Made by a program: the position numbers and the translations under genes. A DNA stretch of 64,000 nucleotides from the NCBI RefSeq assembly GCF_023016525.1, contig NZ_JALKCG010000003.1, positions 124,001 through 188,000 on the forward strand. The letters are read 5' to 3'. This DNA is from Ancylobacter koreensis. Lineage in GTDB: Bacteria; Pseudomonadota; Alphaproteobacteria; Rhizobiales; Xanthobacteraceae. The notes under the pieces are model-generated. The model was not told the DNA's origin. It did no database searches and was given only the letters and a program-made list of their open reading frames with translations. This document shows positions 20,461 through 30,068 of the stretch, in pieces. Numbering within the stretch: the stretch's first letter is position 1; each line of letters opens with the position of its first letter.

Positions 20461-21297
20461 CTACTCCATGGGCGCCGCCGTCTTGGCCGCCTGCCAGAGT
20501 TCTTCCATCTCGTCGAGGCTCGCCTGCGCCGGCGCGCGGCCCTGCTCGGCCAGCCGGTCCTCGATATAGGCGAAGCGGCGCACGAATTTCTCGTTGGTGC
20601 CGCGCAGCGCGGCTTCCGGATCGACGCCGAGATGGCGGGCCAGATTGGCCATGGCGAAGAGCAGGTCGCCGACCTCGCCGGCAGCGGCGTCGCGGTCGCC
20701 GGCGGCGATCTCGGTCTCCACCTCGTCGATCTCCTCGCGGATCTTGTCGAGCACCGGGCGCACGTCCGGCCAGTCGAAGCCAACCTTGGCCGCCTTGTTC
20801 TGCAGCTTGACGGCGCGGGCGAGGGCGGGCGCGCCGACCGGCACGCCGTCCAGCGTGCGGCCCTGCTCCGGCTCGGGCGGCAGGCCGCGGCGGGTGCGGC
20901 GCTCGGCCTTCTCCTCGGCCTTGATGGCGTCCCAGGCGGCGTTGACCGCCGCCACGTCGCGCCCGCGTGCGTCGCCGAACACGTGCGGGTGGCGGCGGAT
21001 CATCTTGGCGGTGACGGCGAGCACGACGTCGCCGAAATCGAAGGCGCCTTGCTCGGGCGCAAGCTCCTGCGCCATGCGGGCGTGAAACACGACCTGAAGC
21101 AGCAGGTCGCCCAGCTCGTCGCGCAGGTCGTCGAGGTCGTCGCGCGCGATGGCGTCGGCCACCTCATAGGCTTCCTCGATGGTGTAGGGCGCGATTGTCG
21201 CGAAGTCCTGCTCAAGGTCCCACGGGCAGCCGGTGCCCGGCGTGCGCAGGGCGGCCATGATGTCGAGCAGGACAGAGATGTCGCGGGAGGCCTTCAA
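20461..21297 (-). CDS. mazG: Nucleoside triphosphate pyrophosphohydrolase MazG
   Basis: A 278-residue protein that hydrolyses nucleoside triphosphates to monophosphates and pyrophosphate. It has two MazG domains: the first with CPWDLEQ and the metal-binding EEAYEVADAI and ELGDLLLQVVFH helices, the second with DEVETEI and GDLLFAMANLARH. The start is taken as the TTG at 21297, which gives the normal N-terminus just before the LLDIMAALR helix. It is convergent with hflX. Confidence 0.93.
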   Translation of the reverse strand: MKASRDISVLLDIMAALRTPGTGCPWDLEQDFATIAPYTIEEAYEVADAIARDDLDDLRDELGDLLLQVVFHARMAQELAPEQGAFDFGDVVLAVTAKMIRRHPHVFGDARGRDVAAVNAAWDAIKAEEKAERRTRRGLPPEPEQGRTLDGVPVGAPALARAVKLQNKAAKVGFDWPDVRPVLDKIREEIDEVETEIAAGDRDAAAGEVGDLLFAMANLARHLGVDPEAALRGTNEKFVRRFAYIEDRLAEQGRAPAQASLDEMEELWQAAKTAAPME

Positions 21298-21392
21298 ATC
21301 CGCACCTCAACGAGTCGCAGAAGACATATTATGGAAAACATCGATATTGTCCAGGATGCCAAGACACATCAAGATATGCACCGAACCGACTG

Positions 21393-22193
21393 TTAGAGAA
21401 CGATTTTGAGGCCGTCATACGCCGCCGTCACGCCGGCCGGTAGCTCGCGCTCCAGCGTGCGGTAGTCGAGGTCCGTGTGCAGGTTGGTCAGCACGGCGCG
21501 GCGCGGCTTCATGCGCTCGATCCAGGCCAGCGCCTCGCTCAGCGAGAAATGGGTCGGGTGCGGTGTGATGCGCAGCGCGTCGACGATCCACAGGTCCAGA
21601 CCTTCGAGATAAGGCAGGCTTTCATCCGGCAAATCGTGCAGGTCGCTCGAATAGGCCAGCCCGCCGATGCGGAAGCCGTAAGAGATGATGCTGCCGTGAT
21701 ACTGCCGGAACGCCAGCGCCTCGACCGGGCCGGCCGGTCCGTCGATCCGCACGGTCTCGCCGGCATGGAAGCGGTGCTCGTTGAGGATCGGCGGGTAGTC
21801 GCTGCCCGGCGGCGTCTCGAAGCAGTAGCCGAAACGCTGGTGCAGCATGGCCGAGGTCTCGGCGTCGACATGCACGTCGATGCGTCGGCGGTGCATGATG
21901 GTCAGCGGGCGCAGGTCGTCGATGCCGTGCGTGTGGTCGGCGTGCTCATGGGTGTAGATCACGCCGTCAAGCCGGTCGACGCCAGCGTCGATGAGTTGCT
22001 CGCGCAAATCCGGCGAGGTATCGATCAGCACCCGCGTCGGCTGGGCGAAGCCCGGCTCGAAACGCTCCACCAGCAGCGAGCAGCGCCGGCGCCGGTTGCG
22101 CGGCTCGTTCGGGTCGCAGGCGCCCCACCCCTGCCCGACGCGCGGCACCCCGCCGGAGGAGCCGCAGCCGAGGATGGTGAAGGTGAACGCCAT
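21393..22193 (-). CDS. PhnP-like metallo-beta-lactamase-fold hydrolase
   Basis: A 266-residue MBL-fold protein. The metal motif is THEHADHTHG near residues 80-90, and the N-terminal LGCGSSGGVPR is shared with the PhnP/RNase Z-like phosphodiesterases. PhnP cleaves cyclic phosphoribosyl phosphate; whether that is the substrate here is unknown, since no phn gene is nearby. It lies 17 bases downstream of tatD start-side genes on the same strand, in the tatD-metG-holB-tmk operon. Confidence 0.8.
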   Translation of the reverse strand: MAFTFTILGCGSSGGVPRVGQGWGACDPNEPRNRRRRCSLLVERFEPGFAQPTRVLIDTSPDLREQLIDAGVDRLDGVIYTHEHADHTHGIDDLRPLTIMHRRRIDVHVDAETSAMLHQRFGYCFETPPGSDYPPILNEHRFHAGETVRIDGPAGPVEALAFRQYHGSIISYGFRIGGLAYSSDLHDLPDESLPYLEGLDLWIVDALRITPHPTHFSLSEALAWIERMKPRRAVLTNLHTDLDYRTLERELPAGVTAAYDGLKIVL

Positions 22194-22210
22194 GGCGAAA
22201 CGCGGAGCCC

Positions 22211-22984
22211 TCAGGAAGCGCGGGAGAACAGGCGGAAGAAATTGGCCGTCGTGAGCGCCGCGATCTCATCGGGCGACACGCCGCGCGTCTCGGCCAGTAT
22301 ACGGGCGGTCTCGACCACATAGGAAGGCTCGTTGCGCTTGCCGCGCCACGGATTGGGCGCGAGATAGGGCGCGTCGGTCTCCACCAGCAGCCGGTCGGCG
22401 GGTAGGTCGCGGGCGATCTCGCGCAGCGGCGCGCCGGTCTTGAAGGTCAGTATGCCCGAGAAGGACACGTAGCCGCCCAGCGCCACCGCGCGGCGGGCGA
22501 GGTCCGGCCCGGCGGTGAAGCAGTGCAAAACGAAGGCGAAGGCGCCCTTCCCGCTCTCCTCCTCCAGTATCGCGGCGACGTCGTCGTCGGCCTCGCGGGC
22601 ATGGATGACGAGCGGCAGGCCCGTGCGCCGCGCCGCCTCGATGTGCAGCCGGAAGCCGGCGTGCTGCGCCTCGCGCGGGGCGGTGTCGTAATGATAGTCG
22701 AGCCCGGCCTCGCCGATGGCGACCACCTTGGGATGGTCGGCTGCCGCCAGCAGCTCGTCCAGCGTCACGTCGGCCTCCTCGCCCGCATTGTGCGGGTGGG
22801 TGCCGACCGAGCAGAACACATCGTCGAAACGCTCGGCGATCGCCCTCACCTCGCCCGCGCGGCGCACGCGGGTGCCGATGGTCACGAGGCGGCCGACGCC
22901 GACCGCACGCGCCCGCGCGACGACCTGGTCGAGCTCCGCGGCGAAGTCCGGGAAGTCGAGATGGCAGTGGCTGTCGACGATCAT
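22211..22984 (-). CDS. tatD: TatD-family metal-dependent DNase
   Basis: A 257-residue TIM-barrel hydrolase starting with the family signature DSHCHLDF and including the [14 protein letters not shown] and ETDAPYLAP motifs. TatD enzymes are 3'-5' nucleases linked to DNA repair. The frame is open far upstream through metG, but the ATG at 22984 overlaps the metG stop by four bases and gives the normal length. Confidence 0.93.
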   Translation of the reverse strand: MIVDSHCHLDFPDFAAELDQVVARARAVGVGRLVTIGTRVRRAGEVRAIAERFDDVFCSVGTHPHNAGEEADVTLDELLAAADHPKVVAIGEAGLDYHYDTAPREAQHAGFRLHIEAARRTGLPLVIHAREADDDVAAILEEESGKGAFAFVLHCFTAGPDLARRAVALGGYVSFSGILTFKTGAPLREIARDLPADRLLVETDAPYLAPNPWRGKRNEPSYVVETARILAETRGVSPDEIAALTTANFFRLFSRAS

Positions 22985-24537
22985 GCCGGGGCCGAGGCCT
23001 CCGGTTCGACATAGCGCGGGAACACCGGCACGGGCGCCGGCAGTACGGTTCCGCCCGCAAGCCGGCCGGCGGCGCCGAGGCTGGCGAAGCCGCGCGCGCC
23101 GGCGTCGAGCGCCAGCAGGTCCAGCAGCTTGCCGGCGCTGACCGGAATGAAGGGCTGGGCGAGGATCGCCACCTGCCGGATCACCTCGGCGGTCGTCCAC
23201 AGCACAGTGCCGAAGCGCTCGGGATCGGTCTTGCGCAACTCCCACGGCGCCGCGCCGGCGAAATAGCGGTTGGCGTCGGCCACCACCGCCCAGATGGCTG
23301 CGAGCGCCTGATGAATCTGCTGCACCTCCATCGCCTCGCGGACCTTCGCGCTCATGGCGTCGGCGCTCGCGAGGATGGCGGCATCGTCGTCCGACAGCGG
23401 GCCGGGCGCCGGCAGCGTGCCGCCGAGATTCTTGGCGATCATCGAGAGCGAACGCTGGGCGAGGTTGCCGAGGTCGTTGGCGAGGTCCGCGTTGGTGCGC
23501 GCGACGATGGCCTCGTGGCTGTAGGAGCCGTCCTGCCCGAACGGGATTTCGCGGAGCAGGAAATAGCGCAGCGCATCGACGCCATAGGCCTTGGCAAGGT
23601 CGAACGGGTCGATCACGTTGCCGACCGACTTCGACATCTTCTCCCCGCGATTGTGGATGAAGCCGTGCGCGAAGACGGTCTTCGGCGGCTCCAGCCCGGC
23701 GGAGATCAGGAAGGCCGGCCAGTACACCGCGTGGAAGCGGATGATGTCCTTGCCGATGACATGCAGGTCGGCCGGCCAGAAGCGCTTGAACGAGGCGCTG
23801 TCGGTGTCGGGATAGCCCACGCCGGTGATGTAGTTGGTCAGCGCGTCGACCCACACATACATCACATGCGCCGGATCGTCCGGCACGGGTATGCCCCAGG
23901 TGAAGGTGGTGCGGCTGATCGAGAGGTCCTGCAGCCCGCCGCGCACGAAGCTCGTCACCTCGTTGCGGCGCACCTCCGGGCGGATGAAGTCCGGGTGGGC
24001 GTCGTAATAGTCGAGCAGCTTCTGCTGGTAGGCCGAGAGGCGGAAGAAATAGCTCTTCTCCTCGGTCCACTCGACCGGTGTGCCCTGCGGGCCGAGGCGC
24101 ACACCGTCCGGGTTCACCGTGGTCTCGTCCTCGGCGTAATAGGCCTCGTCGCGCACCGAGTACCAGCCGGAATAGGCGCCGAGATAGATGTCGCCGCTCT
24201 CCACCATCTTGCGCCAGATGGCCTGCGAGGAGATGGTGTGGTCCTCGTCCGTGGTGCGGATGAAGCGGTCGTAGTCGACGCCGAGCAGCGCATCCATCTC
24301 CTTGAAGCGCGTGGCGTTCTTCGTCGCCCAGTCGATCGGCGCCAGCCCCTGCTTCTCCGCCGTCTGCGCCATCTTCAGCCCGTGCTCGTCGGTGCCGGTG
24401 AGGAAGAACACATCGTAGCCGTCGAGCTTCTTGAAGCGCGCAAGGGCGTCGGAGGCGATCTTCTCATAGGCGTGGCCGATATGGGGCGAGCCGTTGGGAT
24501 AGTCGATGGCCGTCGTGATGTAGAAGGCGGGTTTCAA
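22981..24537 (-). CDS. metG: Methionyl-tRNA synthetase
   Basis: A 518-residue class I synthetase with the HIGH motif in SPHIGHAYE near residue 18 and KMSKS in [10 protein letters not shown]. The insertion ([14 protein letters not shown]) has no zinc cysteines, so this belongs to the zinc-free subgroup, and there is no C-terminal tRNA-binding extension. The predicted start is the TTG at 24537, directly before the conserved [12 protein letters not shown] strand. Translation is coupled to tatD. Confidence 0.95.
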   Translation of the reverse strand: MKPAFYITTAIDYPNGSPHIGHAYEKIASDALARFKKLDGYDVFFLTGTDEHGLKMAQTAEKQGLAPIDWATKNATRFKEMDALLGVDYDRFIRTTDEDHTISSQAIWRKMVESGDIYLGAYSGWYSVRDEAYYAEDETTVNPDGVRLGPQGTPVEWTEEKSYFFRLSAYQQKLLDYYDAHPDFIRPEVRRNEVTSFVRGGLQDLSISRTTFTWGIPVPDDPAHVMYVWVDALTNYITGVGYPDTDSASFKRFWPADLHVIGKDIIRFHAVYWPAFLISAGLEPPKTVFAHGFIHNRGEKMSKSVGNVIDPFDLAKAYGVDALRYFLLREIPFGQDGSYSHEAIVARTNADLANDLGNLAQRSLSMIAKNLGGTLPAPGPLSDDDAAILASADAMSAKVREAMEVQQIHQALAAIWAVVADANRYFAGAAPWELRKTDPERFGTVLWTTAEVIRQVAILAQPFIPVSAGKLLDLLALDAGARGFASLGAAGRLAGGTVLPAPVPVFPRYVEPEASAPA

Positions 24538-24573
24538 GGTCGTTACCTGCGGAACGGCCGGTCCCCCGCGCGG

Positions 24574-25608
24574 TCAGGGGCGCACGGCCTCGTTGAGCGA
24601 CGCGAAGATCCTGAGAACGAGGGTCTTGCGATCGAGATTATAGACATCGGCGTCGACCGCGGCGCGGCGAACCTTGTCCCACACCTCCGGCAGGCGCGCA
24701 AGGCGAACACCAGCCGACTGGCGACGCCCGGTGGCGTGGTCGCTGAGCCATTCTTCGACCGTTCCGACGAAGCTCTCGAACGCCCCTCCCCGGTCGCCCT
24801 GCAGCTTTTCTCCCAGCGCGTGCAAGGCTCTGGCGTCGACCTGCGGCAGCGCGTCGAGCAGCACGGTGGTTGCGTTGCGCACGGCCAGCCCGTCGCCGGC
24901 GAGCAGCGCCAGCGCCTCGCGCACGCTGCCGCCGGAGGCCGCCGCCGCCTCGCCGAACCGGCTCCGGTCGAGGTCGGGCATGGAGCCGGCGAACCCCTCC
25001 AGCGCCTCGACGACCTGATCGGTTCCGAGCGGGCGAAGCGGCACGCTGCGGCAGCGCGAGCGTATGGTGGGCAGCAGCCGGCCGGGCGCGTTGCTCACCA
25101 GCAGGAACAACGAACGGGCCGGCGGCTCCTCCAGCGTCTTCAGCAGCGCATTGGCGCCCTGCGCGTTCATCTCATCCAGCGTGTCGACGACGCAGACGCG
25201 CCAGCCGCCGAGCGCGGCGGTGGAGCCGAAGAAGCTGCGCACGCGGCGCACCGTCTCGGCCGGGATCATCGCCGGCAGCTTTCCGGCGTCGTTCGGCGTG
25301 CGGCGCAGCACCAGAAGGTCGGGATGCGACAGCGCGGCGATCTGCCGGGCCGCAGGGTGGTCCGGGTCGACGACGATGGAATGGCCGGGCGTCGCACCGC
25401 CGGACAGCACGAATCGGGCGATGGCATAGGCGAGCGTCGCCTTGCCGATGCCCTCCGCGCCGCCGAGCAGCAGCGCGTGCGGAAGGCGGCCGGCGTCCCA
25501 CGCCGTGCGCACCATGGCCTGCGCCTCCTCATGGCCGATGAGGTGGCGGTTCTCGCGCGGGGCGGGCGCACTGCCGAAGCGGTCACCCTCGGGGGCTGCC
25601 TCGCTCAT
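24574..25608 (-). CDS. holB: DNA polymerase III subunit delta'
   Basis: A 344-residue clamp-loader subunit. The N-terminal AAA+ domain has HALLLGGAEGIGKATL and the sensor 1 region ALLKTLEEPPARS. I see no zinc-cysteine cluster of the type found in E. coli delta'. The start is the ATG at 25608, which overlaps the tmk stop by four bases; the open frame extends to 25662 but that part lies within tmk. A tmk-holB pair is a standard bacterial arrangement. Confidence 0.9.
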   Translation of the reverse strand: MSEAAPEGDRFGSAPAPRENRHLIGHEEAQAMVRTAWDAGRLPHALLLGGAEGIGKATLAYAIARFVLSGGATPGHSIVVDPDHPAARQIAALSHPDLLVLRRTPNDAGKLPAMIPAETVRRVRSFFGSTAALGGWRVCVVDTLDEMNAQGANALLKTLEEPPARSLFLLVSNAPGRLLPTIRSRCRSVPLRPLGTDQVVEALEGFAGSMPDLDRSRFGEAAAASGGSVREALALLAGDGLAVRNATTVLLDALPQVDARALHALGEKLQGDRGGAFESFVGTVEEWLSDHATGRRQSAGVRLARLPEVWDKVRRAAVDADVYNLDRKTLVLRIFASLNEAVRP

Positions 25609-26327
25609 GAGGCGGCCCCGTCGGTACGGCCCGGACGCAGCCGCGCCTCGACGGCGTTCCACACGGCTTCCGCCACGGTGTCGGCGTCGGCGCGGGCGTC
25701 GATCAGCACGCAGCGTTCCGGCTCGCGTTCCGCCAGTTCGCGGAAGGCGTCACGCAGGCGGCGGTGAAAGCTCAGCCCTTCCCTCTCGAAGCGGTCGGCG
25801 CCGGCGCCGGAGCGCGCGGCAGCGCGGGTCAGCCCCTCCTCCGCCGGCAGGTCGAGCACGAGGGTCAGGTCGGGCCGGGTGTCGCCGACGGTGACGGCCT
25901 CCAGCGCCTCGATCAGGCGCAGGTCGAGGTCGCCGAGCACGCCCTGATAGACCCGCGTCGAATCGGCGAAGCGGTCGCACACCACCCAGGCGCCGCGCGA
26001 CAGCGCCGGGCGGATGGTGGCGTCGAGATGGTCGGCGCGGGCGGCCGCGAACAGCGCGGCCTCGGCGAGGGGGCCGAGCGGCTTGGCGGCGCCCGACAGG
26101 ATGAGGTGGCGCACGATCTCCGCCCCCGTCGAGCCGCCCGGCTCGCGCGTCATCAGGGCGTCGAGACCCATGCCGGCGAGGCGGTCGCGCAGGCGGCGCA
26201 CCTGCGTCGACTTGCCCGCGCCCTCCCCGCCCTCGAAGGTTATGAAACGTCCAGGCGCCGGCGCGTGCGGTTCCGGCCCGACGGGCGGGTGAACCTGCGC
26301 GATGCGGCCCCTGGACCTCGCGCTCAT
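25605..26327 (-). CDS. tmk: Thymidylate kinase
   Basis: A 240-residue P-loop kinase converting dTMP to dTDP. The P-loop is FEGGEGAGKST, with TREPGGS and CDRFADSTRVYQG as the DR(Y/F) and LID-side motifs. About 28 extra N-terminal residues (MSARSRG onward) precede the core. The ATG at 26327 lies two bases after the dacA stop; the frame is open upstream into dacA but that is a shadow. Confidence 0.93.
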   Translation of the reverse strand: MSARSRGRIAQVHPPVGPEPHAPAPGRFITFEGGEGAGKSTQVRRLRDRLAGMGLDALMTREPGGSTGAEIVRHLILSGAAKPLGPLAEAALFAAARADHLDATIRPALSRGAWVVCDRFADSTRVYQGVLGDLDLRLIEALEAVTVGDTRPDLTLVLDLPAEEGLTRAAARSGAGADRFEREGLSFHRRLRDAFRELAEREPERCVLIDARADADTVAEAVWNAVEARLRPGRTDGAAS

Positions 26328-26329
26328 GC

Positions 26330-27550
26330 TCAGCCCGTCAGCTTGGCGTAGCCCTGGCGCAGCAGGCTCACCACAAGCTCGTAGGCGCCATCCATGGCGC
26401 GGCGCCAGAGGGGTCCTTCCGGCACGCTCTCGGCCGCCACCAGCGGCACGTCGAGCGCGATCTGCTCGCCGCGATAGACGAACAGCCGGGCGATTTCGGC
26501 GCCTTTCTCCACCGGCGCGCGGATCGGCCCCTCGAAGCGGATGCGGGCGACCAGCTTGTCGTCGCCGTTGCGGGCGATCAGCACGCGCACGGGCGTCGTG
26601 CTGGTCAGCGGCGCGCCGCCGCGTTCGCCACCATAGAGCGTCGCCTCGCCGACGATCTGGCCGGGCTCGAACAGCAGCTTCGATTCGAAGGAGCGGAAGC
26701 CCCATTCGAGCAGCTTGCGCGCATCCTCCGCCCTCTCCTTCTCGCTCTTCGAGCCCATGATGACGACGATCAGCCGCTGGCCGTTCTGGATCGCCGAGCC
26801 GACGAGGTTGAAGCCGCCTTCCTTCTGGTAGCCGGTGACGAATCCGTCCGCGCCGAGGCTCATGCCGAGCAGCGGGTTGCGATTGCTCTGGCGGATCTTG
26901 TTCCAGAGGAAGTCCGGTTCGCTGTAGATGCGGTAGAGCTCGGGATAGTCGGCGATGATATGCATGGCGGTCTTCGCCATGTCGCGCGGAGTGGTCTTCT
27001 GGTCGGGATCGGCGAGGCCGCTCGCATTGACGAAGGTCGAGCCGCTCAGCCCAAGGCGCTTGGCTTCGGCGTTCATCTTAACGGTGAAGGCGAGCTCGTT
27101 GCCGGAAATGCCTTCCGCCAGCACGATGGCGGCGTCGTTGCCCGAGGGCACGATGGCGCCGCGCAACAGGTCCGACACCTTGATCTGGCTGTTGACGGCC
27201 GCGAACATGGTAGCGCCGCCGGAGGGCGCGCCACCGCGCCGCCAGGCATATTCGCTGACCTTGAATTCCTGGTCCTGCGACAGCCGTCCTTCCGAAATCT
27301 CGCGGAACACCACGGCCATGGTCATCAGCTTGGCGATGCTGGCGGGCGGGCTGGACGTGTCGGCGGCACGCTCGAACAGCACCGAGCCGCTCTCGAAATC
27401 CATCAGGATCGCCTGCGGCGCCGCGATGTCGGGCTGGGTCTGCGCGGCGAGCGGACCAGCAGCGAGTAGCACGAAGGTCGCGGCCAGCAGCGGCGCGTAC
27501 GCGCGGCGAACGGCGAAAGCGTTCAGGTACGGGCGAATGATGCGCAACAT
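26330..27550 (-). CDS. dacA: D-alanyl-D-alanine carboxypeptidase (DacA/PBP5 family) with altered KTG box
   Basis: A 406-residue periplasmic penicillin-binding protein with a signal peptide ending near AAGPLAAQ. The SxxK motif is Ser71-Lys74 (SIAK) and the SxN motif is SGN at 136-138. The third box, normally KTG, reads VTG at 238-240 (ADGFVTGY), so the usual lysine is replaced by valine. A PBP5 C-terminal domain and an amphipathic tail follow. I use the ATG at 27550 because GGAGGGG upstream is well spaced for it; the TTG at 27559 is too close. It trims D-Ala from peptidoglycan stem peptides, possibly with changed activity. Confidence 0.88.
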   Translation of the reverse strand: MLRIIRPYLNAFAVRRAYAPLLAATFVLLAAGPLAAQTQPDIAAPQAILMDFESGSVLFERAADTSSPPASIAKLMTMAVVFREISEGRLSQDQEFKVSEYAWRRGGAPSGGATMFAAVNSQIKVSDLLRGAIVPSGNDAAIVLAEGISGNELAFTVKMNAEAKRLGLSGSTFVNASGLADPDQKTTPRDMAKTAMHIIADYPELYRIYSEPDFLWNKIRQSNRNPLLGMSLGADGFVTGYQKEGGFNLVGSAIQNGQRLIVVIMGSKSEKERAEDARKLLEWGFRSFESKLLFEPGQIVGEATLYGGERGGAPLTSTTPVRVLIARNGDDKLVARIRFEGPIRAPVEKGAEIARLFVYRGEQIALDVPLVAAESVPEGPLWRRAMDGAYELVVSLLRQGYAKLTG

Positions 27551-27674
27551 GCTCGACAACCCCTCCCCCGTCCGAGGGCAGAGTTAGCAGCCGTTGCCGG
27601 TGGCGGCAATGCGCCCGTCGTCGCGGAGAGGACGGCGGGCGTTCCTTTCCGCCATGGCGGGAACGGCCGGGTGC

Positions 27675-28736
27675 TCAGTAGAGGCCGCGACCCGCGTCAG
27701 CGCCTTCAGCGCCGGTCGGGGCATAGCCCATGACCGGCTGCGCACCGACCATCCAGCCGGTGGGTGCGGCGGCCGGCGCCGGGGCGGGCGCGCGGGCGGT
27801 ACCCTGAAGGCTGGCGACCTGGACCGGTTTGGCCGGCGCGGTGCGCGCGACCGGGGCGGGCAACGGCGCGGAAGCGACCTGGGCGCGGGGCGCCGGAGCG
27901 GCGGCCACGGTATTGGCGCGCGGCTTGCTGGCGACGCGGACAGGAGCGACGACCGGGGCAGCCATTTCGGGCGCCTGTGCCACCGTCTCGCCCGGCTCGT
28001 CGCCGAGATCGTAGGGGCGGCTCGGCGGCAGCGGCACGGCGGCCATGGTGCCGCGCACCGGGCCGGCGGAGGCGACCATGACGGTCGGCATCTCGGCGGG
28101 CTTGCCGTTCTGGCGCAGCGTCGAGGCGAGCTGGATGTCGTCGGAGCCCTCCAGCGGGGCGCGGCCGACATATTCGACGCGCACGCGGGCGGTGCCGCGA
28201 TTCTTGAAACCGAGCAGGTCGGCGGCGCGCTGGGAGACGTCGATCACGCGGTTGCCGTGATACGGGCCGCGATCATTGACGCGCACCACCATGGAGCGGC
28301 CATTGTCGGTGTTGGTGACGCGCACATAGGACGGCATCGGCAGCGTGGGATGCGCCGCGGCGATCGAGTGCATGTCGAAGACTTCGCCATTGGCGGTGAG
28401 CCGGCCGTGGAAATCGTCGCCGTACCAGGAGGCGAGGCCCTCAGCGCGATAGCTCTTCGGCTCGGTGGGGACGTAGGTCTTGCCGGCGACCACATAGGGC
28501 TTGCCGACGCGATAGGCGCCGCCGCCCTTGGGAACCGGCTGGCCGGGCTCCACGACACGCGGGCTGGCCGCGACGCCGTAGCGGGGGTCGATCTTGCTGG
28601 AGAGCTTCGAGCCGCCGGTGCAATTGGCGACCAGAAGGCCGATGCCGCACAGTGCGACGACGCGGCCGATCCGCAGGGCGGTCGAACCCGCCACGCCCGT
28701 ATCGGCGGCACGCGCAAGAGCTGGTTTCGTCCCCAT
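27675..28736 (-). CDS. rlpA: RlpA-family septal ring lytic transglycosylase-like protein
   Basis: A 353-residue exported protein. A hydrophobic N-terminal segment ends in LLVANC, an imperfect lipobox with Asn before Cys. The double-psi beta-barrel follows (about residues 105-200) with ASWYGDDFHGRLTANGE, the AAAHPTLP region carrying the catalytic-type His, and VVRVNDRGPY containing the catalytic-type Asp. The second half is a low-complexity Ala/Pro/Val-rich tail without a SPOR domain. I chose the ATG at 28736; a GTG at 28805 would add 23 polar residues before the signal. It lies upstream of dacA on the same strand. Confidence 0.85.
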   Translation of the reverse strand: MGTKPALARAADTGVAGSTALRIGRVVALCGIGLLVANCTGGSKLSSKIDPRYGVAASPRVVEPGQPVPKGGGAYRVGKPYVVAGKTYVPTEPKSYRAEGLASWYGDDFHGRLTANGEVFDMHSIAAAHPTLPMPSYVRVTNTDNGRSMVVRVNDRGPYHGNRVIDVSQRAADLLGFKNRGTARVRVEYVGRAPLEGSDDIQLASTLRQNGKPAEMPTVMVASAGPVRGTMAAVPLPPSRPYDLGDEPGETVAQAPEMAAPVVAPVRVASKPRANTVAAAPAPRAQVASAPLPAPVARTAPAKPVQVASLQGTARAPAPAPAAAPTGWMVGAQPVMGYAPTGAEGADAGRGLY

Positions 28737-29044
28737 CAACCCCGAACCGTTTCGAGCACCCAGCCCCTTGCCGTGTCGCGACGACACGAATCGGAACCGG
28801 CGCACCTCACCCCAGATCGTCGCAAAGATAACGCCGATCCCACGATATGTCGCTCAAGAGGCTGTCCGAGTGAGGCGAAAATGCGGCGCATCTCTCGGCA
28901 TGGTGAACGAAGCGTAAGTGACGAAGGGGAATAGGCAATCGGGTACGGGGCCGCAGTGGCGGGCGGCAAAACGCCGCGAAATCGCCCGGAAATGGTGTGC
29001 GGGCGCCGGCGGAGCGTGGGGCTCGCCGACGCTCGCGGAGCAGG

Positions 29045-29722
29045 TCAGGCGGCGTTGTAGAGACGGCGCTCCAGCAGCGGGCTGCCCTTCAGCCCGCGCA
29101 GCGCCTTGGCGGCGCCGAGCACGGCGAGATCGACCAGCGGTTCGACGAGGATCACCAGCATGTAGGCCGCGCCGAAGGAGAAGATCGAGGCGGCGTTCTC
29201 CACGGTGAAGCCGTGGCCGTAAAAGGCCCAGAACGCCACCCAGGCGACGATGCCGGCCTGATAGGCGGTCGAGAGCGCCAGCGCCTGCCGGTACTTCAGC
29301 TCCACATAGGGGGTGTTCGGCGCGATGATCCGCCCGGCCAGCGTGGTGAGCGCGAACAGCGGCACCAGCAGGGTGGTGACGTTCATGCCGTATTGCGGCA
29401 GGTCGAAGGGCGCGAAGAAAATCCCCTGCAGCGCGAGCCCGGCGGCGAGGCCGATGGCGGCCGGGGCGACGCCGAAGATGAGGAACAGCGTCGAGCCGAG
29501 AATGAGGTGGACCTCGGACACGCCGACCGGATGATGCGGCAGCACCTCGAAGAAGGCGAAGACCAGTGCGGTCGTCGCCAGGCTGCGGACGACGAGCGAG
29601 GCGATGCCGCGCTCGCGCACCGCGCCTGCCGCGAGCTTGAGCGCGTAGCCGCCGGCCCCGGCGGCGGTGACGTAGCTCAGCCAGATCTTTCCTTCGGCCA
29701 CGAGGCCGGGCTCGATATGCAT
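29045..29722 (-). CDS. cbiM: CbiM-like energy-coupling-factor permease, probably cobalt
   Basis: A 225-residue polytopic membrane protein starting MHIEPG, the N-terminal metal-binding signature of CbiM/NikM substrate-specificity components (Met-His at the very N-terminus). Later HHPVGVSEVHLILGS matches the CbiM core. CbiM normally works with CbiN, CbiQ and CbiO, but none is in this window, so the partners are elsewhere or missing. It lies 45 bases downstream of a cobalamin riboswitch, which supports cobalt rather than nickel. SD AGGAG precedes the ATG at 29722. A strong translational signal follows the riboswitch. Confidence 0.8.
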   Translation of the reverse strand: MHIEPGLVAEGKIWLSYVTAAGAGGYALKLAAGAVRERGIASLVVRSLATTALVFAFFEVLPHHPVGVSEVHLILGSTLFLIFGVAPAAIGLAAGLALQGIFFAPFDLPQYGMNVTTLLVPLFALTTLAGRIIAPNTPYVELKYRQALALSTAYQAGIVAWVAFWAFYGHGFTVENAASIFSFGAAYMLVILVEPLVDLAVLGAAKALRGLKGSPLLERRLYNAA

Positions 29723-29767
29723 GATGTTCTCCTGTGCCGTCTCACCCGACGGCGTGCGGTTGGACCA

Positions 29768-29972
29768 GTGCCCATGGCCGGTCTCCTGACTCGCGGGTCA
29801 CGGCAAGCCTTCCGCCTTCCCGGCACGTCCCTTTCGGGCCGAAACCAGTGGCGTTTTGGAAGGCCGCTCGCCGCTCACAGTCGCGGGGGCGGTCGGGGCT
29901 TCGGGTGCGGACCTCGACGGCCGCGCCCTTCCCCGTTCCCGTTTCACCCGGACAGTCGCCCGCCCGGGCACC
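29768..29972 (-). promoter_or_regulatory. Cobalamin (AdoCbl) riboswitch
   Basis: On the minus strand the region reads GGTGCCCGGGCGG...GTCCGGGTGAAACGGGAA, then CCCCCGCGACTGTGAGCGG, then the B12 box GCCACTGG (complement of 29846-29852), and ends with CGAGTCAGGAGACCGGCC. These are the conserved blocks of the cobalamin aptamer in the right order. P1 can form between GTGCCC (29971-29966) and GGGCAC (29773-29768). It controls the CbiM-like gene 45 bases downstream, lowering cobalt uptake when cobalamin is plentiful. The rest of the 346-base gap (29723-30068) shows nothing else. Confidence 0.9.
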
Positions 29973-30068
29973 ATGTGGCGCTTCCAAAACGCTCTTTCGG
30001 CCCTGATCTGTCAAGTTGCCGGCGGGACTTATCCGCGCCGCCGCGCCGCCCTTGCCGCCCCTTGCCCC

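Noticed and set aside
23311-25767. Long plus-strand open frame opposite metG and holB
   Set aside because: Shadow of MetG (HIGH and KMSKS present) and HolB; no domain seen in the plus frame.
29012-29034. GAGCGT/ACGCTC inverted repeat downstream of the CbiM-like gene
   Set aside because: Six-base stem without a T tract; expected by chance at this GC content.
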